A program made the position numbers and the translations under genes. 64,000 nucleotides of DNA from Solenopsis invicta (taxonomy: Eukaryota > Arthropoda > Insecta > Hymenoptera > Formicidae), in NCBI RefSeq assembly GCF_016802725.1, contig NC_052668.1, positions 22,748,501 to 22,812,500 of the forward strand. The letters are read 5' to 3'. The notes beneath the pieces are model-generated. The model was not told where the DNA came from, ran no database searches, and saw nothing but the letters and a program-made list of their open reading frames with translations. Below, piece after piece: positions 12,201 to 27,200 of the stretch. Each line of letters opens with the position of its first letter. The first letter of the stretch is position 1.

Positions 12201-15200
12201 CTTCGGGAAGCCGCGAAATTATAAACTTTTTTACAAAATTATCTTGAATAATTTTGGCAAAATAATCTCTCCGCATTGTTAAGAAAAAAATTTTGCAATT
12301 ATTAAAATGAAATAATAAATACCTATTAAAATAATGTTTAAAAATACAGAAAAAAATATATGATGACTTCCGTAGATAGATCACGATGTTTATAAAAAGG
12401 CAAGACAATTTTAGAAACAATCTCGCGTTTGCTATTATTATTCTTACAATTGAGGAAGTAGATTTTTATTATTATCAATCACGTTCATTCGCGTTAATGA
12501 TGATACACAATAGCTGCAAGTTACCGAATCATCGGATCTTCGATTATAATTAATTTTCGTGATACGCACTTTTCTTTCTTTCCCTCTCCCTTCTTCAGCA
12601 CATTTTTTAGAAATAAACATAGCCGGTTTGAACGGTTTCGAGGGATTATATAAAGCATCGTAATGTTCGCAACGATGTCCCGAGCGCACTCGAGCGAAGA
12701 AATTCTTGTGCAAGTAGAAAACGGGCCAATTATTTTTTCTTTATTTTTTATATCTTTTTATCGATCGATGATTACTCAACGCTGCTCTTTATGATTTTTT
12801 TTTTTTCACCGTGTTGCAGACTTTTTGTCATAAGGCCTGTTTTTTTTTTTATAGCTGAATTAATGTACACTTTCTGTACTTAAAGTGAAATAGCTATATG
12901 TTTGAAATTGGTGAAAGCGAGAAGAAAAATTTTAGTGCAATCTCTAGTGCAGCCCGGTGCAGTTGTAGAAAACAAACCTTTACGTCTATCATGCACTCTA
13001 GGAGGATCCTCGATTCGAGAATGTTTTTTTACTTTGACATTTTAATAACTTCTGCGCGAATAGAGCGGAGAATTTTCAGATACTTTGCCAAAGTATCTGA
13101 AAATATAACTAAATACAGATCTGAAAATAATTTTTTGTTGGACCATCACAATAATTCTGTAGAACCCTTAAGAGCGTCACGAACAATGCTACACAAAATT
13201 TTGATTTGTTTTTGTTCTAGCAACCAACGGTTCTTGAGCTTTTTTTCATAATTATTTGGATAATCTAGCAAAATTATTTTGAGGTTTGTGTCCTGCTAAA
13301 TTTTTAAATACTTTAGCAAAATTTCTCTCGTTCTTTCCATGTGGAATTTGCTATTCATCACGCTATTAAAACATTCGTCGAAAGAACGATTTTACTGCAG
13401 TACGTAAAAATTTAACTAGATGCAGAAAATAATTTTATGTTGGGTCATTAAAATAATTACGTAAGTCGTCCAAGTATGATAATGTTGCTGCAAATAGTTT
13501 GACATTCTACCAATCAGGTTGAACGTCCGATACAATTTTTTAAATGGCTCAACGTAACTATTTTCAGATCTGTATTTCAGCAAAATTGTTTTTTTCGCGT
13601 TGCACCGCAATTCCCGAGATCTGTATATTTTATAATATTTTACTTTTACAACGCCGGTTGACTCGTAACACTGCAATCTTTCGCGAGCGCACGCCATAAA
13701 GCGTGCCTCTATCGCGTATAAAAAGTTACCGAGCTGCTTCCAACGTGCATTTCGTTATCATTCGAATATCATTCATGCAAATTTCTTTTTTCTCGAGACG
13801 CGCCGCGGATTCCGGGAGACGTCGAGTGCGACGTTGAGTGCCGAAGTTCGTTGACTCGATGCGTGCGAGTTACCGATCCTCTTCTTCGAAGGAAGTCTCG
13901 AAGATAGCGTGTAAACAGACGACGAGACACTCGTTTAGAAATTTTTGTTCTCCCTTACACGTAACGTGTGAGCTGTACAGACGTAAATTTTGCAGACATA
14001 AATTCTCTTTGCAGACATAAATTCTCCTTTGAAATAAACAAATAAACATATAATGTTTCAGAGAAGATTATATCGTTGTAATAACATATGTATATTAATA
14101 TGTACTGTATTGCTTTTCACATTTCCTTTTCGATGATTTATAGCTTCGGATTATTTATTAGTGATAATAAGAGTAAATATCTAAAATCTTTTTCTCTCTC
14201 TTTGCCAGCGAGTAGGATGTATTTAAGCTAACGAAGTCTTAACTAGACATGAACGCGCTGTCGCGCGACTCTAAATCCTCGCGGCAACGCTCGATTAGTG
14301 AAGGGTCGTTAATTGAATGCGATGAATCACTTCATCCAAGAGATTTGCAACTACGTGTCGCTTTACCTCGTTTCGCGAATGGAAACGTCGCGTCGCACGT
14401 GCGCGCAATATACGGGTCGTCATTTTTTTTCCCTACATCCGCCGTTCCATTCATATTACGGAAACAGTTTTCGGATAATCGACGGGAGATTTATAGAGGT
14501 CACTCGGCCTTTAATCGCGGCTTTTACGGCTTGACATTTCGCGACGCGAATCCAGCAGACTGTCTCGGTGTAAGCCAGTTTGATATTTACCTGGCATTTA
14601 TTGCGCGATTTGCGATTTGCTTTCGTCGCGGTATGCCGGCAAGGCCGAGGAATCCTTACAAATCCTGACGGAGGACTTAAGCCGTATATAGAAGCAGTCA
14701 GTCGTCTCGCTTCTTTAAAATATTACTTTAACGCGACTGTACAAAGGTTGAAAAAAAAAAAAGATAATCGGACGAAATTGCTAACTACGCCAGAATAATT
14801 TGTAATTTAGTAAATCAGGTACCGCGTAATTTATTGATATTATCAGCTTTGGAAAAACAATAATTGAATGGAGAAAACGGGTTACGAACGAAAGACTTTG
14901 AATTATTAACGTTTTACTGCAAAGTAGCGGTGTAAGCATACACTCGGAGTAATTTATTCGTCGCGTATATTGTGGCAACTTTCCGCGTATATTAAGCACG
15001 CCTCATTACCATGCTTTGACATTACGAAATTTATTGCTATTTTGCGCGCGACAAAAAAAAAGATACGTTTATTTTCCGAGCTGATTCGTCTCACCTCCGA
15101 CAGGCGCTCCGTTATCAGAGATCGAACTCGTTCCAGTAAACCCGATTTTAATAAATCTTTCGTCCCCTCCGGTCACGTTCGTTTCGCGACGAGGTAAAAT

Positions 15201-18200
15201 GAAACATTGTTACCGTACGAAAGTACGGTGCTCGATGATCCGTGTTCACGCGACTGTAAATCGTACTGCGCCGCGACAATTGCGAAGCTATGAAAGGCTC
15301 TCGCGTTTTAATGTCGAGAAAGGGGCAGGAGCGGTCGTTGGTGAATGGTCGGTGGCGAAAAGAAAATGGACCGTTTCGCAGGATAGATATCGACTTGCAA
15401 CATTAATTGCAACAAGAGTCGCGCGTCGTGTAAAACGATCGGCGATCCGTTTCGGTTACTCGATTGCTAATATTAGCACGCCGGAGGGCTTTAAATTTCG
15501 TTCGTGCGTAACAAACGGCGATACAAGCTTTTCTGATACGCGCGACACGAAAGTCGAACCGGTTCGAGCCGTTTGAAACGAAGAAAGAATCTGTTAACAA
15601 ATCGCGAACCGTTCAGAAGCCGCCAACATCTAATGACCTAATCGATAACCATCAGATCTAATCGAATTACGTGCTATTGCGGTGCATATCTCGTGAAATT
15701 AAAATCGAAACAAAGCACATGAATCGTCGTGAGGTAACTCGAGCGCTTCCGAAGTTCCGCATTGTGTTGGTAGCAATTTTTCAGAGTGAGTTTGTTTTAC
15801 TCTCTCCTCCGCCTGCCCTGTCGGACGGCGTTAGGCGAGAGATGACGAATGAAGAAGAGGAGCTCGGACAGAGAGCTTTCGTACTCCTGGCTACGGCCAA
15901 CAGCTGGCAAGCAGGGAGATGGGTAGCACCGTTAGCGCGCGGCTCGTCCGATTCCTCGTAGATCAGCCTTCTCGATCGTACCTCGCCTCTCTTTATTTCT
16001 TGTCAGGGACCATTAAGTGCTCAGGGACGTACGGGATTCGACACTGTCCGTCGGAGAAATCACGTTGGCACATAAACCACTTGCTACCCGACCATTAATG
16101 ACAGATTCTCGATTGAATATAGAGCTGATTTTTCCTTACGGAAGTTTTTACGTCGAAAATCAGACGTTTCGCAATTTTTTATACAAGTTAAAATTTTAAG
16201 ATGCCGTAATAGAAATAATTCCTTGAAACGTTTGGATTTAAATTCTAAAAGTGAATGAGAACAATAAAACAATGCTAGTTATACTGTTAGGAAATTAATC
16301 TTCTTATAAATAAATCATTCTTATGTTTTATATAAATTTTAGAAATTTAGAAACGATTTTTATCAAATGTATAATATTATATACACGAAATTAAACGAAA
16401 CTCGTCCGGATACAGAATATGAAGGTTTATTTCGTGCTACAAAATCATCAAATATTATAATTTTTTAAAGAAAACGCGATTGGATGAAAAAATTTTTACC
16501 AACGATGCATTTCCACAAGAAGTATACTTTTGATTTGTATAAAATAAACTCCCAATGTTTTATGTCCGGACAATTAATTCCGTTAATTGGATGTAACATT
16601 TATTTAATATTATTCCTCCATAATTTTACCATTTTTTATACACATTTTCAGATTTCAGAGTAAAACTGGATGATAGAAATGAAGTAAAATCCGTTGCAAT
16701 TATATTTAAATACATCTTTCAATTTAATTTTGCAAATAACAGATCAGTGAATTTGTTCAGTTTACTTTCGATGGAAATGTATCACTGACAAGTGTTTTCA
16801 TTTCCAATCAAGTTTTTCTTAAAAAGTTATAATATTCGATGAGTTTGTAGCATAAGATAAACTCTCAATATCCTATGTCCTGACAATTAATTTCGTAACT
16901 GTATAATTAGACTTCTTCTTCACTCAAAAATAGGAAATAGATTTTTTTAGATTGCAGAATGAAAACGCAGTTCCCATTTCTTTTAATCGTACATAATATT
17001 AAGATGTTAACTTGACAAATCTACTAAGAAATAAAATTTGTAGAACCTTTTTTACGATAAAACATTCTCAAGCTGCATTCTTAAAACAGGCACGAATCGA
17101 GCATGCGTCTCGTGCTTCAATTACCCTCGGAAAATTAAACCGTAAGAGAATTACAGCTTTATCGATCTTTCCCGGAGCGAAATTCGAAGCCGTTCGAGTC
17201 GAAAGCGTTGTGGCACGTAGCGTATACGTTCCTGAGGCTTCCACCACTTGGTCTAACCGGCACTTGCCACTTCTACTGCCGTCGAACTCCACTCGGGACG
17301 AGAAGCCGGGATCCGCGCGACTCAACTCGGCTCGGCACGGTTCAGTCAGTATCTCACCGCGACGCGTTTTCCGCGCGCGTGACACGAGCACGCCGGACTC
17401 GGAAAAGCACGTTTTACGTTATCCGTCACCTTCTGCCGAGTGAAGGGCTTCTCGTTACGCAAATCCCGATCGACCGAAGGTCGGCGGTGTCAGTCGTTCA
17501 GCTGGAACCGACGAGCGAAACCGTGCGCTCCGCTCTCTCGGTCGTGTCGTTTCTAATCGATAATCCTAGTTAATCGCATGTCGAGAGTGTTAGAAGAGAA
17601 AGAGCAGAGATGTTACCTGCCAGAAGGGCAGATGTGTTCGCTTTCGTCAAATCGCTGACACCGTGAGAAGCGAAAGGTGTCACCGGAAAGGGATTTTTTT
17701 ACGCATTGGTATTTTACGCACGTAAAGCTAACTTGCAATCGTACGCGCGTTCAAACGCCCGCAGATAGTATCAGTTTTCTCCTATCGCCGAATTTTGCCA
17801 CACTTTCCGCTAATTGAATCATCGAGTACGCTCGGTATCTTCCTTTTTATAAATCGATCCAGATAAGATAAATGCGAAAAACAATGCTTGTCCACTGTAC
17901 GTCGAATTTTGAAATATGTTTATGTTGAAATTTCGTGTTTAAACATTTAATTGGAATTAACTTTACTTAAATGTTTGCTCGTGTTTGATCGATATTAATT
18001 TTCTATTAAAATACGTCGACATTTTCATTGTCAATTAGATGGCGCAATTATTATTCCATTTGTTATAATGCTGCAATTTATTAATTACCCCCGTTAGATT
18101 TGATACACAAATTGCAACTGGGATAGGCACTACGAACCATCCGGCGATCGTCTTAATAACGATCGCGCCGAACGAACACAAACGAACTCTCGTTGTCGTT

Positions 18201-21200
18201 ACTAGCGAACGATGGAAATTAGCATGTACTCTCGTACTTCCTCTTTTCTCGCATCGCTTAGCGAACGCACTCATCGGAACAGACTCGCGTTCTCTTTTCT
18301 TTTTCTCGTTGGGATGACTTTTCGCGTGCTACGTCGAGATCGATATTCCAATCGCAGGGGCCAATTATTCCCCCGTTTCCTGCACCACCGTTTAACCGAT
18401 CGTACGTACGTACACTAGGAAGGATATCTGGGATCTTATCGCGCCGTCTCTCGCACGGTCGATCGCGCGCAGCTACTCTCCTTATGCTCGCCTTGTGTCA
18501 AATTCAATAGTCGTAAGTCGGTCGGCGCATTCGATTCGCATCGCTCGCTGCATCGTGGAAACTGCGTCGTTGCACCTCGGTAACACGTTCAACGCGCGTT
18601 AAAAATATTTAATTACGAATGATTGGATTTAAGTATCGTTTAAACTGTCTTCCTGATTTGCAGTTGTATTTTCAACTGGAATGCACGCGGTACTTATCGA
18701 GATACCTAATTTTTAATCGGCGTATTCTGGATTTATATATTTAATATATCGTATATTAAATAATATATTACACTGAAAAAAAAAGTTTTTTTTATATTCA
18801 AGTAAATATTTTATCTTTATTTTCTTGATTTAAATAAATATTAGCTAGTATAAAATAATTTATTTTTAAATCTAGAAAATATATTTTTTTAATCATGAAA
18901 ATGATGTTAAAATAAATATATTTACTATTTGAACAGAAATAATGTTTTTTTTAATGCATAGTTGAATAATTAATAAATATTTTACGTGTTCGCTTTACAT
19001 ATTTAATATTGAAAATCCATTATGACTATCGTATAATTTTTGCAAAGATTAGCGAAATATCTTCATACTGTTTTAACTCTTGCCATTCACGTGCGACCTA
19101 CTTAATTTTATTAATTTATATTATAACAGTTTTATATGCCTTCCTTTTATAATTTCTTTATTTTGCAACGATATCGTCATTAGCTCCGTTTCGGTCGAGC
19201 AATTCCGCAATTTCTTATATTTCTGGGTCGAACCGCAGTATCATAAGTCTTCTCCATATTCGATAATACTCGTCTCTCTCTTTCTTTCGATGTGTTGCTG
19301 ACTCAAATTGCAATACACGCACGTATGCAAATGCAAGATGCAACGTGTTTTCATCATCTTTCACTCGTCGACTCTATTCTGTACACTCGCATTTACAAAC
19401 GCAACATTTCCAAAGTTTCACACTCGGTATCTCTTTTTAACGAGGATAATTGGATTAAAAGGAACAGATTTGCGCTGAATGTCTCATAATGTCTCTGTTG
19501 AATCATGTCAAATGTATTATTTTTTCTAAAATACGTCTTTAATAACAAATACGTGTATTTTGTATTTTTAGCGAATATATTGTTATTTTGCAAGCATTCA
19601 CGGCGATATAATATATTTAAAAAGAATTTAACATCCAATCACATTACATGTTATTTAATATTAAATTGATTTTTTTTTTTATTAAATAGCAAAAATAAAT
19701 TATGAGCTTTATTCGATGTTAAATCAAGCAAACCTGTAAGGGTTATAGTCTTCTTTTATTGATACTTGAGTAAGTCTTGTTATTTGACGAATTTTGTTAC
19801 CATAATTAATTTAATTAATGATTGCACTTTTCAATTCGCGAATAATACGAATCGTTTAAGTATCCGATTAGATTAGACGGAATCCGCAAAACTTGACTCG
19901 GAATTAAGTCGCGCCTTATTAAGAAAGAAGGTATGAGTGTACCATTGATATCTTATCGCGTCACGCAGCCGCTCGCGAGTTTGCAATTAAAGGCGAAGGT
20001 GCTGACGGAATTATTGAATCGAGCCTGGAGATTTGGTCGGACATGTGCCGGTGAAACCTCTTCGAATTCACAACATTTACGATCGCGCCGTGCAACAACC
20101 TGCCGGCTTTATGCAGCGCTGTAAATGCAGCGCTGTTTAATTGCTGCATTGTTCATTCGTTGTATTAATCGCCAGCAGCCCGAGTTAAACGCCTCGTCCG
20201 TAATTTATATAACGAGCGGCGATCGCCGGTATCTCGCTCCGGCGATCTACCATTTACTTTCTTTATACATACATGCATACGCGTATCTCGCTTCAAGGGC
20301 AGACGCAGGTGCAAATGCAACAATGCAACTCTTCCCCCGAAATCGCTGTCCCGTAGAGTTTATCCATATCGAGGGCGAATCTTCCCACTTTCTCTAAATC
20401 GATAATGCGTCAGTGTTGTTTTTCAATATACTGATTATAGCATAGGGAAAAAAAAATCCGACGTTTTTGTAACACAGTTCTTTAAAAACAATTGATGAAT
20501 TTATTTATATCTTCCGATACTTTTAGAAATCCAAGTGTAATGTGCCAATCGCGATAAAATGAATCTACAGCACTCTGATCTTCTTCGTGAATAGAACGTA
20601 CAGAAATGTTAAAATGCATAATGAGCATATCGAGGTTCGCATAAATTAAAATCCGAGATTGCGACTTTTTTCCAAGCTATCGCGCGGTATCACAATATCT
20701 CGGATAATTTTCCCACGACCTCTCACAGTCCTTCGTGATGTCTCAGTTTCTTCTCTTCTTCGCGTTTAATTTCTCCAAATCATAGATGCGCGTTCCATCG
20801 TCGAGATTTCTTGCCGATGATGAAAAGTATCGGAAAGCTGAATCTCTCGAGTTCACTTTCCACTGTTCTCTCTCTTTTTTTCTGTCTCTTTCTCTCTGTC
20901 TCTCCACATTTCTCGATCTCAAATTATAATCGACTCGCAGAGTGCCGTCAAACAAATTGAAGTTTTTTTCTGCTTCCTGTTGTTATCTTGATCTCCGGTA
21001 CGTGGCGAACGCACGCCGAGTCCGTCGCAAAAGTGCGGGAAATTCTGGCAAAATGTAAATTCTGCGGTGATGTTTCGTGTTGTTATCACGACGGTGCGAT
21101 CTGCGAGAGTCAGTCACTTTCTTCCTGCGGATGCGTCTCGCGTGAAATGGCCTGTTGTTTATGCGCCGGAAAGGCTAACAAACCGACCGGACCGCGTGTA

Positions 21201-24200
21201 AATTAGGAACCCGTCGGGGGCCGGTCACGTTAATTCTAAAACGCGAGATTTTACCTCGTTCAACAATCTCATTCGCGATCTGATCTGCGAGAAACTTGAA
21301 ATTTAATGCAATTTGAAATAATGCAGCCTATATACATAAAATGGAATTGCGTATAGCATATATTTTCATATAATCTTTCCTTTTTCGTTTAATAAAATAT
21401 CATGCAGCATTGTACAAATTTAGTTGTACGATATATTTCTACAAGATTTCTCAAAAAGTTAAGAAAGGAAATTCATGTCTCCAAATGTAAGATATATATT
21501 TGTTTATTTCCAATCAACTCAGTAATGATATTGATAATATATCTGGCAATTTATTGATTTCTCCTGATTAGTACTCTAGATTGCACTGAAATTTTCAAGA
21601 TTATATTGTTTACAAAGAGAAGTATTTTTCCCTTCAGAATAAGCTTCAATTAAGCTAAATATAGTAAGCATAATATGCGAATTACATTTCTCAAATATCT
21701 GAATGTATAATCGTGCAAATGACGTTTGGGTTTGATATGATTCAGTGAACGTGTTTTAGTCTGCATTTGCACGGCACATCAAAGGTATGCCATGATACGT
21801 TATCAGGGAGAGACTGATTTTGCAAATAGATATGTATACGTGACTTTGTTTCAATTAATTAAACCCATTTACTTGTGGCTTTAATTATTTTTAATATTTA
21901 ATTATCGAAGAAGCCACTGGATTTTAACTAAATTAATTTTTTATACGGTGTAAAATTTTGAAGAAAGAAAGAAATTAATAGACATCATAAAGAGAAAAGA
22001 TTTCGAGAAATATAGTTTTATTTTTTTTTTAATAATATCCAATTACCGTAATCTTGATAGTAATTAATTAATGAAAATTTTATCATTTTTATCGAAATGA
22101 AATCATTTATTCAATTAAAATAGTTTTATCGAAACAATCGTTCCGATACATTCTAAAAATAATTAATTAAGTTCCTAAGAAATTTCTCTCGATTTGAAAA
22201 AAGTGTTTCCTCTGATACGTTCTCGACCGTTCGATCGACAGATCGAAGCAAAAGGAGCGGAAGAATACGTTTCATGTTATAAAAAGCAGGTGGACTGTTA
22301 GATTTATTAATGTCGCATTAATCCTGGTCGTGATACGGCGATGGCGAAATGCATCGTGAGAACTAGGTGGACCTCAAACCGTATTCCGCGTGTCACTTAT
22401 GAGCAAGTTCTCTTTCCTTCAAGAAACGAGTTCTCGGGACACGCTAGAAGCGTGACCGCGGTTGCAGCGTGGAAAGAGGAAAAGAAAATGCTCGTGTGTG
22501 GCGCGCAAGGATGTAATCGTCGTTTTATTGTACACATAGGAGTTGTAATCATTTTACTTCCGGACGCCTTTGCATTAACAAAAGTCACGAGGTCACCCAC
22601 AACCTCCGGCAAAGCGGTGCAAACTTTGTTCCTCTCGCTGCATTTCAATTAACTTTTTATTTAATAGTGTATAATTTACAGAGATTTATATCCGACTCCC
22701 ACATTCGTTTTGCATAACTTGCGTTCGAATACTGATTTATCATTCGCGACTGATGCTGAACTATAATAACTGTGATAATCGTACCTGCAGCAATTGCAAG
22801 CGAGATAATGGAGGAGAAATTACGATAGCAATTGTTGCAACTTTCATTCGCGTTTTTTTAAGCGTAACACTTCATACATACAGCTGAGATTCCTCTCAGT
22901 GGAGGTTTCAATCTAAAATCCAGGTTTCTGTCCACCTCTAACGCGCGTTCGTTTCGCGACCTTTCAAGCGCAATTGACCCGCATAGCTGTATTCCCGCCT
23001 CTATTTTATTCTCGTTCTCCCCCCCTCCCCCCTCTGTCTCTTCGATTCAGTCGGCTTTTACAATGCCGCGGAAACGCGAGCGCGGCTTTCGCGCGTGGCG
23101 TGCCAGATTTCCAACATCCTCCTCTCTTGTAACGCAAAATCGTGCGCGCGCACGCAGCTCGACGGATATGCACTTGGTGCATTGCTGTTCCGCGTGAATT
23201 ACCGCCTATACAGAAATATAAGAGAAAAAAGAGGAGCGGAGAAGGAAACTATACGAAAAATCGAGCTAAAGAAATCTCCCGCGATGCTTATCTTCCGCGC
23301 GATTCCGTTGATCGGTTTGCGTGGAAACGCAACGATAAATAACGAAGGCGGCTTGGTAGCGCTGGGTGGTTCCTTGTTCCGCCCGTTTTATTTCATCCGT
23401 CCAAATAAATAATATCCGAATGATATATATATATATCTCGTTCCAGCGGCGCGACTTTCACGCGGTTGTTGTTGAAAGAGGAATTCAGTATCGCACAATC
23501 GTGATGATGAGATCTCTCGCGATTCCCCCGGCGGACTCGTGTGTGGCGCGCAATTATTTCTAACGATGCAAACGACGAGAGTGCATTTCTCTCGGGTGTG
23601 AATATATTTTTATCACGTTTCTGCAACTAATACATTTTTTACGGAACGAGATTAATAATGCATTTTATTCCGAGGCGCGGCTTCGCATCCGTCAGGTGCG
23701 CTCGCAATTGCCAGGCGCTCTGCTGCATCCGCAAATTACAAACGCGATTGCACGCGGGAGAAACCGAGTCGTACGGAGAGTCCGACGTGGAAGTAGAGGT
23801 CTCGATCAAGTCGGTGAACGAGAGAAAAAGTTACGGAGTCACCGGAGCGTAAAGCAGCCTCCTCGTCTTCCATCCTTTAATTGCCGAACCGCCTCTCTTT
23901 GAACGTAAAAATTAACTTCTTTGTGGATCTTTAACGCTCACTCGCGATCACTCGAGAAAGTTCTTAAGGATTTTGTATTTCTTCGAAAAAAACAAATTTA
24001 TTTATTTATTTATTTATTTATTTTTGTAATCGACGTTGGCACAGTGAAATTATTTTCGTAATACTTCTCGGTATTTAAATACGAAGGAACGACGTATATT
24101 TTAACGAAGCGAAGTTATTCGAGCGTTTTGAGATATTTCTACGTGAAACGCGAGAATTACACGGATTAAGCTTATAACAACTCGTGACAAAAGCCAGATA

Positions 24201-27200
24201 ATCCTAAAGATCGAGACGCAGCCTCTTTTAACGCTTCCAGCGATAAAACGGCGAAACTATTTCTATCCGGTCGGCGAGGAGGTAACGCAAATTCGAAAAC
24301 GACGCTCCCCCGTGTCGGAAACGTATTCGCTTGAAGAATTAACAAATGCTGGAATTACGCAATTGCCGTAATTATCGATTGCGACACGTAAAAGGTTCTG
24401 CCTTGTTTAGCCCGTTTCCTTGGAGTTATCGACTCTACTTTCTCTCGACTGCGTAAAAAATTATTGTATTCCGCAATATCCGTTAGTTATGACACGTGCA
24501 GGCGCGTTGCTTACGTGCATTTACGCTTGGAGCGTAAAACGTTTATTGATGGATAGGTACGATCAAGTTTACGGAATATCATAGCGCGGATAATGGAGAA
24601 TCGCGTACGATCTCTGTTGCTCCGTTCGCGTGTACGTGCGCGCGCGCGTATGTACGTCCGTGTGCGCCATTCATCACGTATCTTATAATTACGATCCGAG
24701 ACGTCAGATTGCTTCATTAAGTTAGCGTCTGCGTCGATCCGTGAAAAGTTACTGGATTAAATCGGATTCCTCCGCACATGAAAATTTCGCAGAGGCGCGC
24801 GCGCAGCACGTTGGTTACGTGCCGTATAAGTTTTTCCAATTTAAAGAATCTCTCATTCCTTATTATTAACGCAAGAGGATCGTCTTGCTCGTTTGTACAG
24901 TAAAATGGAGCGATTGTGTCGGGCTTTGAAGAATCACTTAATTCGTAGGAGATAACGAGCCGTAGAAGCGGATTTTAATTAAGCGCGAGAGTACACGGCT
25001 TCAAGAGCTGGGCTCCGTCCCCGGAGTGAAATCCGACGAGTTACGCCGAGGTCGAGGTGGTATTTTGATTCCCCATTGTGTCACGTAGCGCGATGTTATA
25101 ACAAATGTGAACGCACGGCGCGTTTAGCGATTGCGAGAGAGGAATCACGGTGGTGTTGTGCAAATAACGTGGGCGATTTACGTAGGTCGATCCCTCGATC
25201 CGAAACGGCGCGCTGTCTATCTCCTGGTACGAGCCTCTCGACCGGCGCGGCGAGGAATGAAGAAATCGAAATTCGAGTTTTTCCCACGGCGCTCGCTTTC
25301 TCGTTGCAAAATCGAAAACGCCACGCGCGCGCGATTTGTCTCTAAGAGAAGGAGGAGGTGAAGAAGAAGAAGAGAGAATCGCGACGTATTTAAAAGAAAC
25401 GGTCGATCGACTTCTTAATCGATTACGCGAATTGGAAAGCGCGTCTTGAAGTTAATTAGCGGCACTGTAACGTTTCACGGAGTCGACAGTTAACGCGGGG
25501 TGAAAAAAAAAGGAGAGAAAGACGAGTTATTTATAGAATTTTTGAGGTCAGCGCGACAAAATGCGCGATCTCGAGATCGGCTTGCTATTTGATTTACGAT
25601 CGCAAAGATAGGAAGTCGGAGGAGACGGTGCGCGCGCGCGCGCGCGCGCTCGCGAGAGAGAGATGATCGCGTGGGAAGCGATCAGAATCGCGGTGGATCC
25701 TTATAGGTCGGGGAAACGAGGACGACGTTGTGCTGGCCTGTGTGTGGTTGCTGCTGTGGCTTCGCCCGTGTGAAGTTCTGTGAAAGGGTGCGCGCTAATT
25801 GCGAAAACCAGGTAGCCCGGCCGGCGCTCGCCAGTTGGTGGTACATTCGTTAGCGCGAGGCCGTAATTATTCGCTCTCGGTTGGATGCCCGAATCAACCT
25901 GCGTCTTGGCGCGCACGGTAGAAAATCTCATTGACGCTCAAATGGAAAACCTAATGGAGATAGCGAATAAATCTCTGTTGCATAGGCTCATTCCGGCAAT
26001 CGGGGAGCCGGCGCGGCGGCGTGACGTTTGTGCATTCCTCCGAAGACACGCGTGGAAAATTGAATTCTTACGCGTCCGTGCGGAAAGTTAATCGAGATGA
26101 CGAATGAAGTCGCAGGAGCCGCGAATTCGGTATGAATCCGTGGGAATTAGGAAGCATGAGCGGTGACCTCGTTGAATTCTTCCTTCAAGATGAAGCGTGG
26201 AAAGTCCTACTGAATCTATGCTTGAATGTAGAATTAATCGAATTAGGCACGTAGGAGACCCCGTCGATCTTAATCGAAAAACGTGAACTCGCGTATAAAT
26301 TTAAAGCGCATCTATTCTTGCGATAGTTGAAAACATCATTTGCCTTTGGCACGCGTAAAGATTCTTTACTAAAGAATTTAATCATCGCGCGATAGAATGA
26401 TTAATTGATGAATTATGAATTATAATGAAACATGAAGTTGCACAATCGATATAAATTTACAATAATTAGAAGAATATAATGTCGTGGAAAATTTAATCAA
26501 TATCTGAATAGAAAACCGGTTGGATCAATTGCGATTTAATCTTATGGAGAATTATGATTGCGTTCGATCGAAAAATTAGTTATTACGTTGAGCAAAATGT
26601 TATTGATTTGACTAAATTTTTTAACTTGATTGAATTTTTTTAGTTCAACTATTTATATATTTAACTTAACTATATATACATATTTAATTTAAATACGTAA
26701 ATTCTGAACTGAAGAAATTCAATCAAGTTGAAAAATTTATTCGAGTTAACAACTTTTTTTCTCAGTGTATGAATTGAAAAGTTGGAAGTACGAGTTTGAC
26801 GTAAATTCAGGCAGTTGTAAAACCGTGGCGACACGAGAGAAATTTTTAATTGACACTCTAATAGTCGACGTAGATTTACGGCGATTAGGAGAAACCTTGG
26901 TACTCCTCTGTTTTGACGAAACGCGCATGCTTCCGCAGCCGGTAGCTGCGTATGAATCGCAGGACGGGCCTACCAGGTGCGCCTACGTGAGCAGAACCGC
27001 GATCATCCGGTTACGCGTCTCGCCGTCATGATGGTGGTGTCACATCGCGAGTCCAACATTTCATCGAATATACGGGCGATAATCGAGCAGCTGAACCTGA
27101 ACCCGGTGGAAAGGCGACGGCTGATCGACAAGACCAGACAAAGCAGCAACGCGCGATGCAAGAGCTTCCCAGAAGGGATAGTAGAATCGCAAGCGCCGAA

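Larger units (their letters stand above)
9219..26976 (+). other. 17.7-kb intron of CRACD-like gene
   Basis: No exon of the host gene, and no nested gene, could be supported in this interval. CpG-rich patches at about 9400-9660, 10380-10740, 14240-14690, 15100-15580, 17060-17570, 18170-18600, 23030-23900 and 24480-26100 carry ORFs of 60-180 codons on either strand. These look like by-products of low stop-codon density, since none shows a domain or a clear start-plus-donor structure. Several MITE-like elements and simple repeats are listed separately. Long CpG-rich patches in a first-half intron could be enhancers or alternative promoters. Confidence 0.65.

Noticed and set aside
15199..15576. 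125-codon plus-strand ORF in the 17.7-kb intron
   Set aside because: No recognisable family and no matching splice sites in a compatible phase.
17012..17573. Overlapping 107-143-codon ORFs on both strands
   Set aside because: Open frames on opposite strands in the same CpG-rich patch point to composition, not coding.
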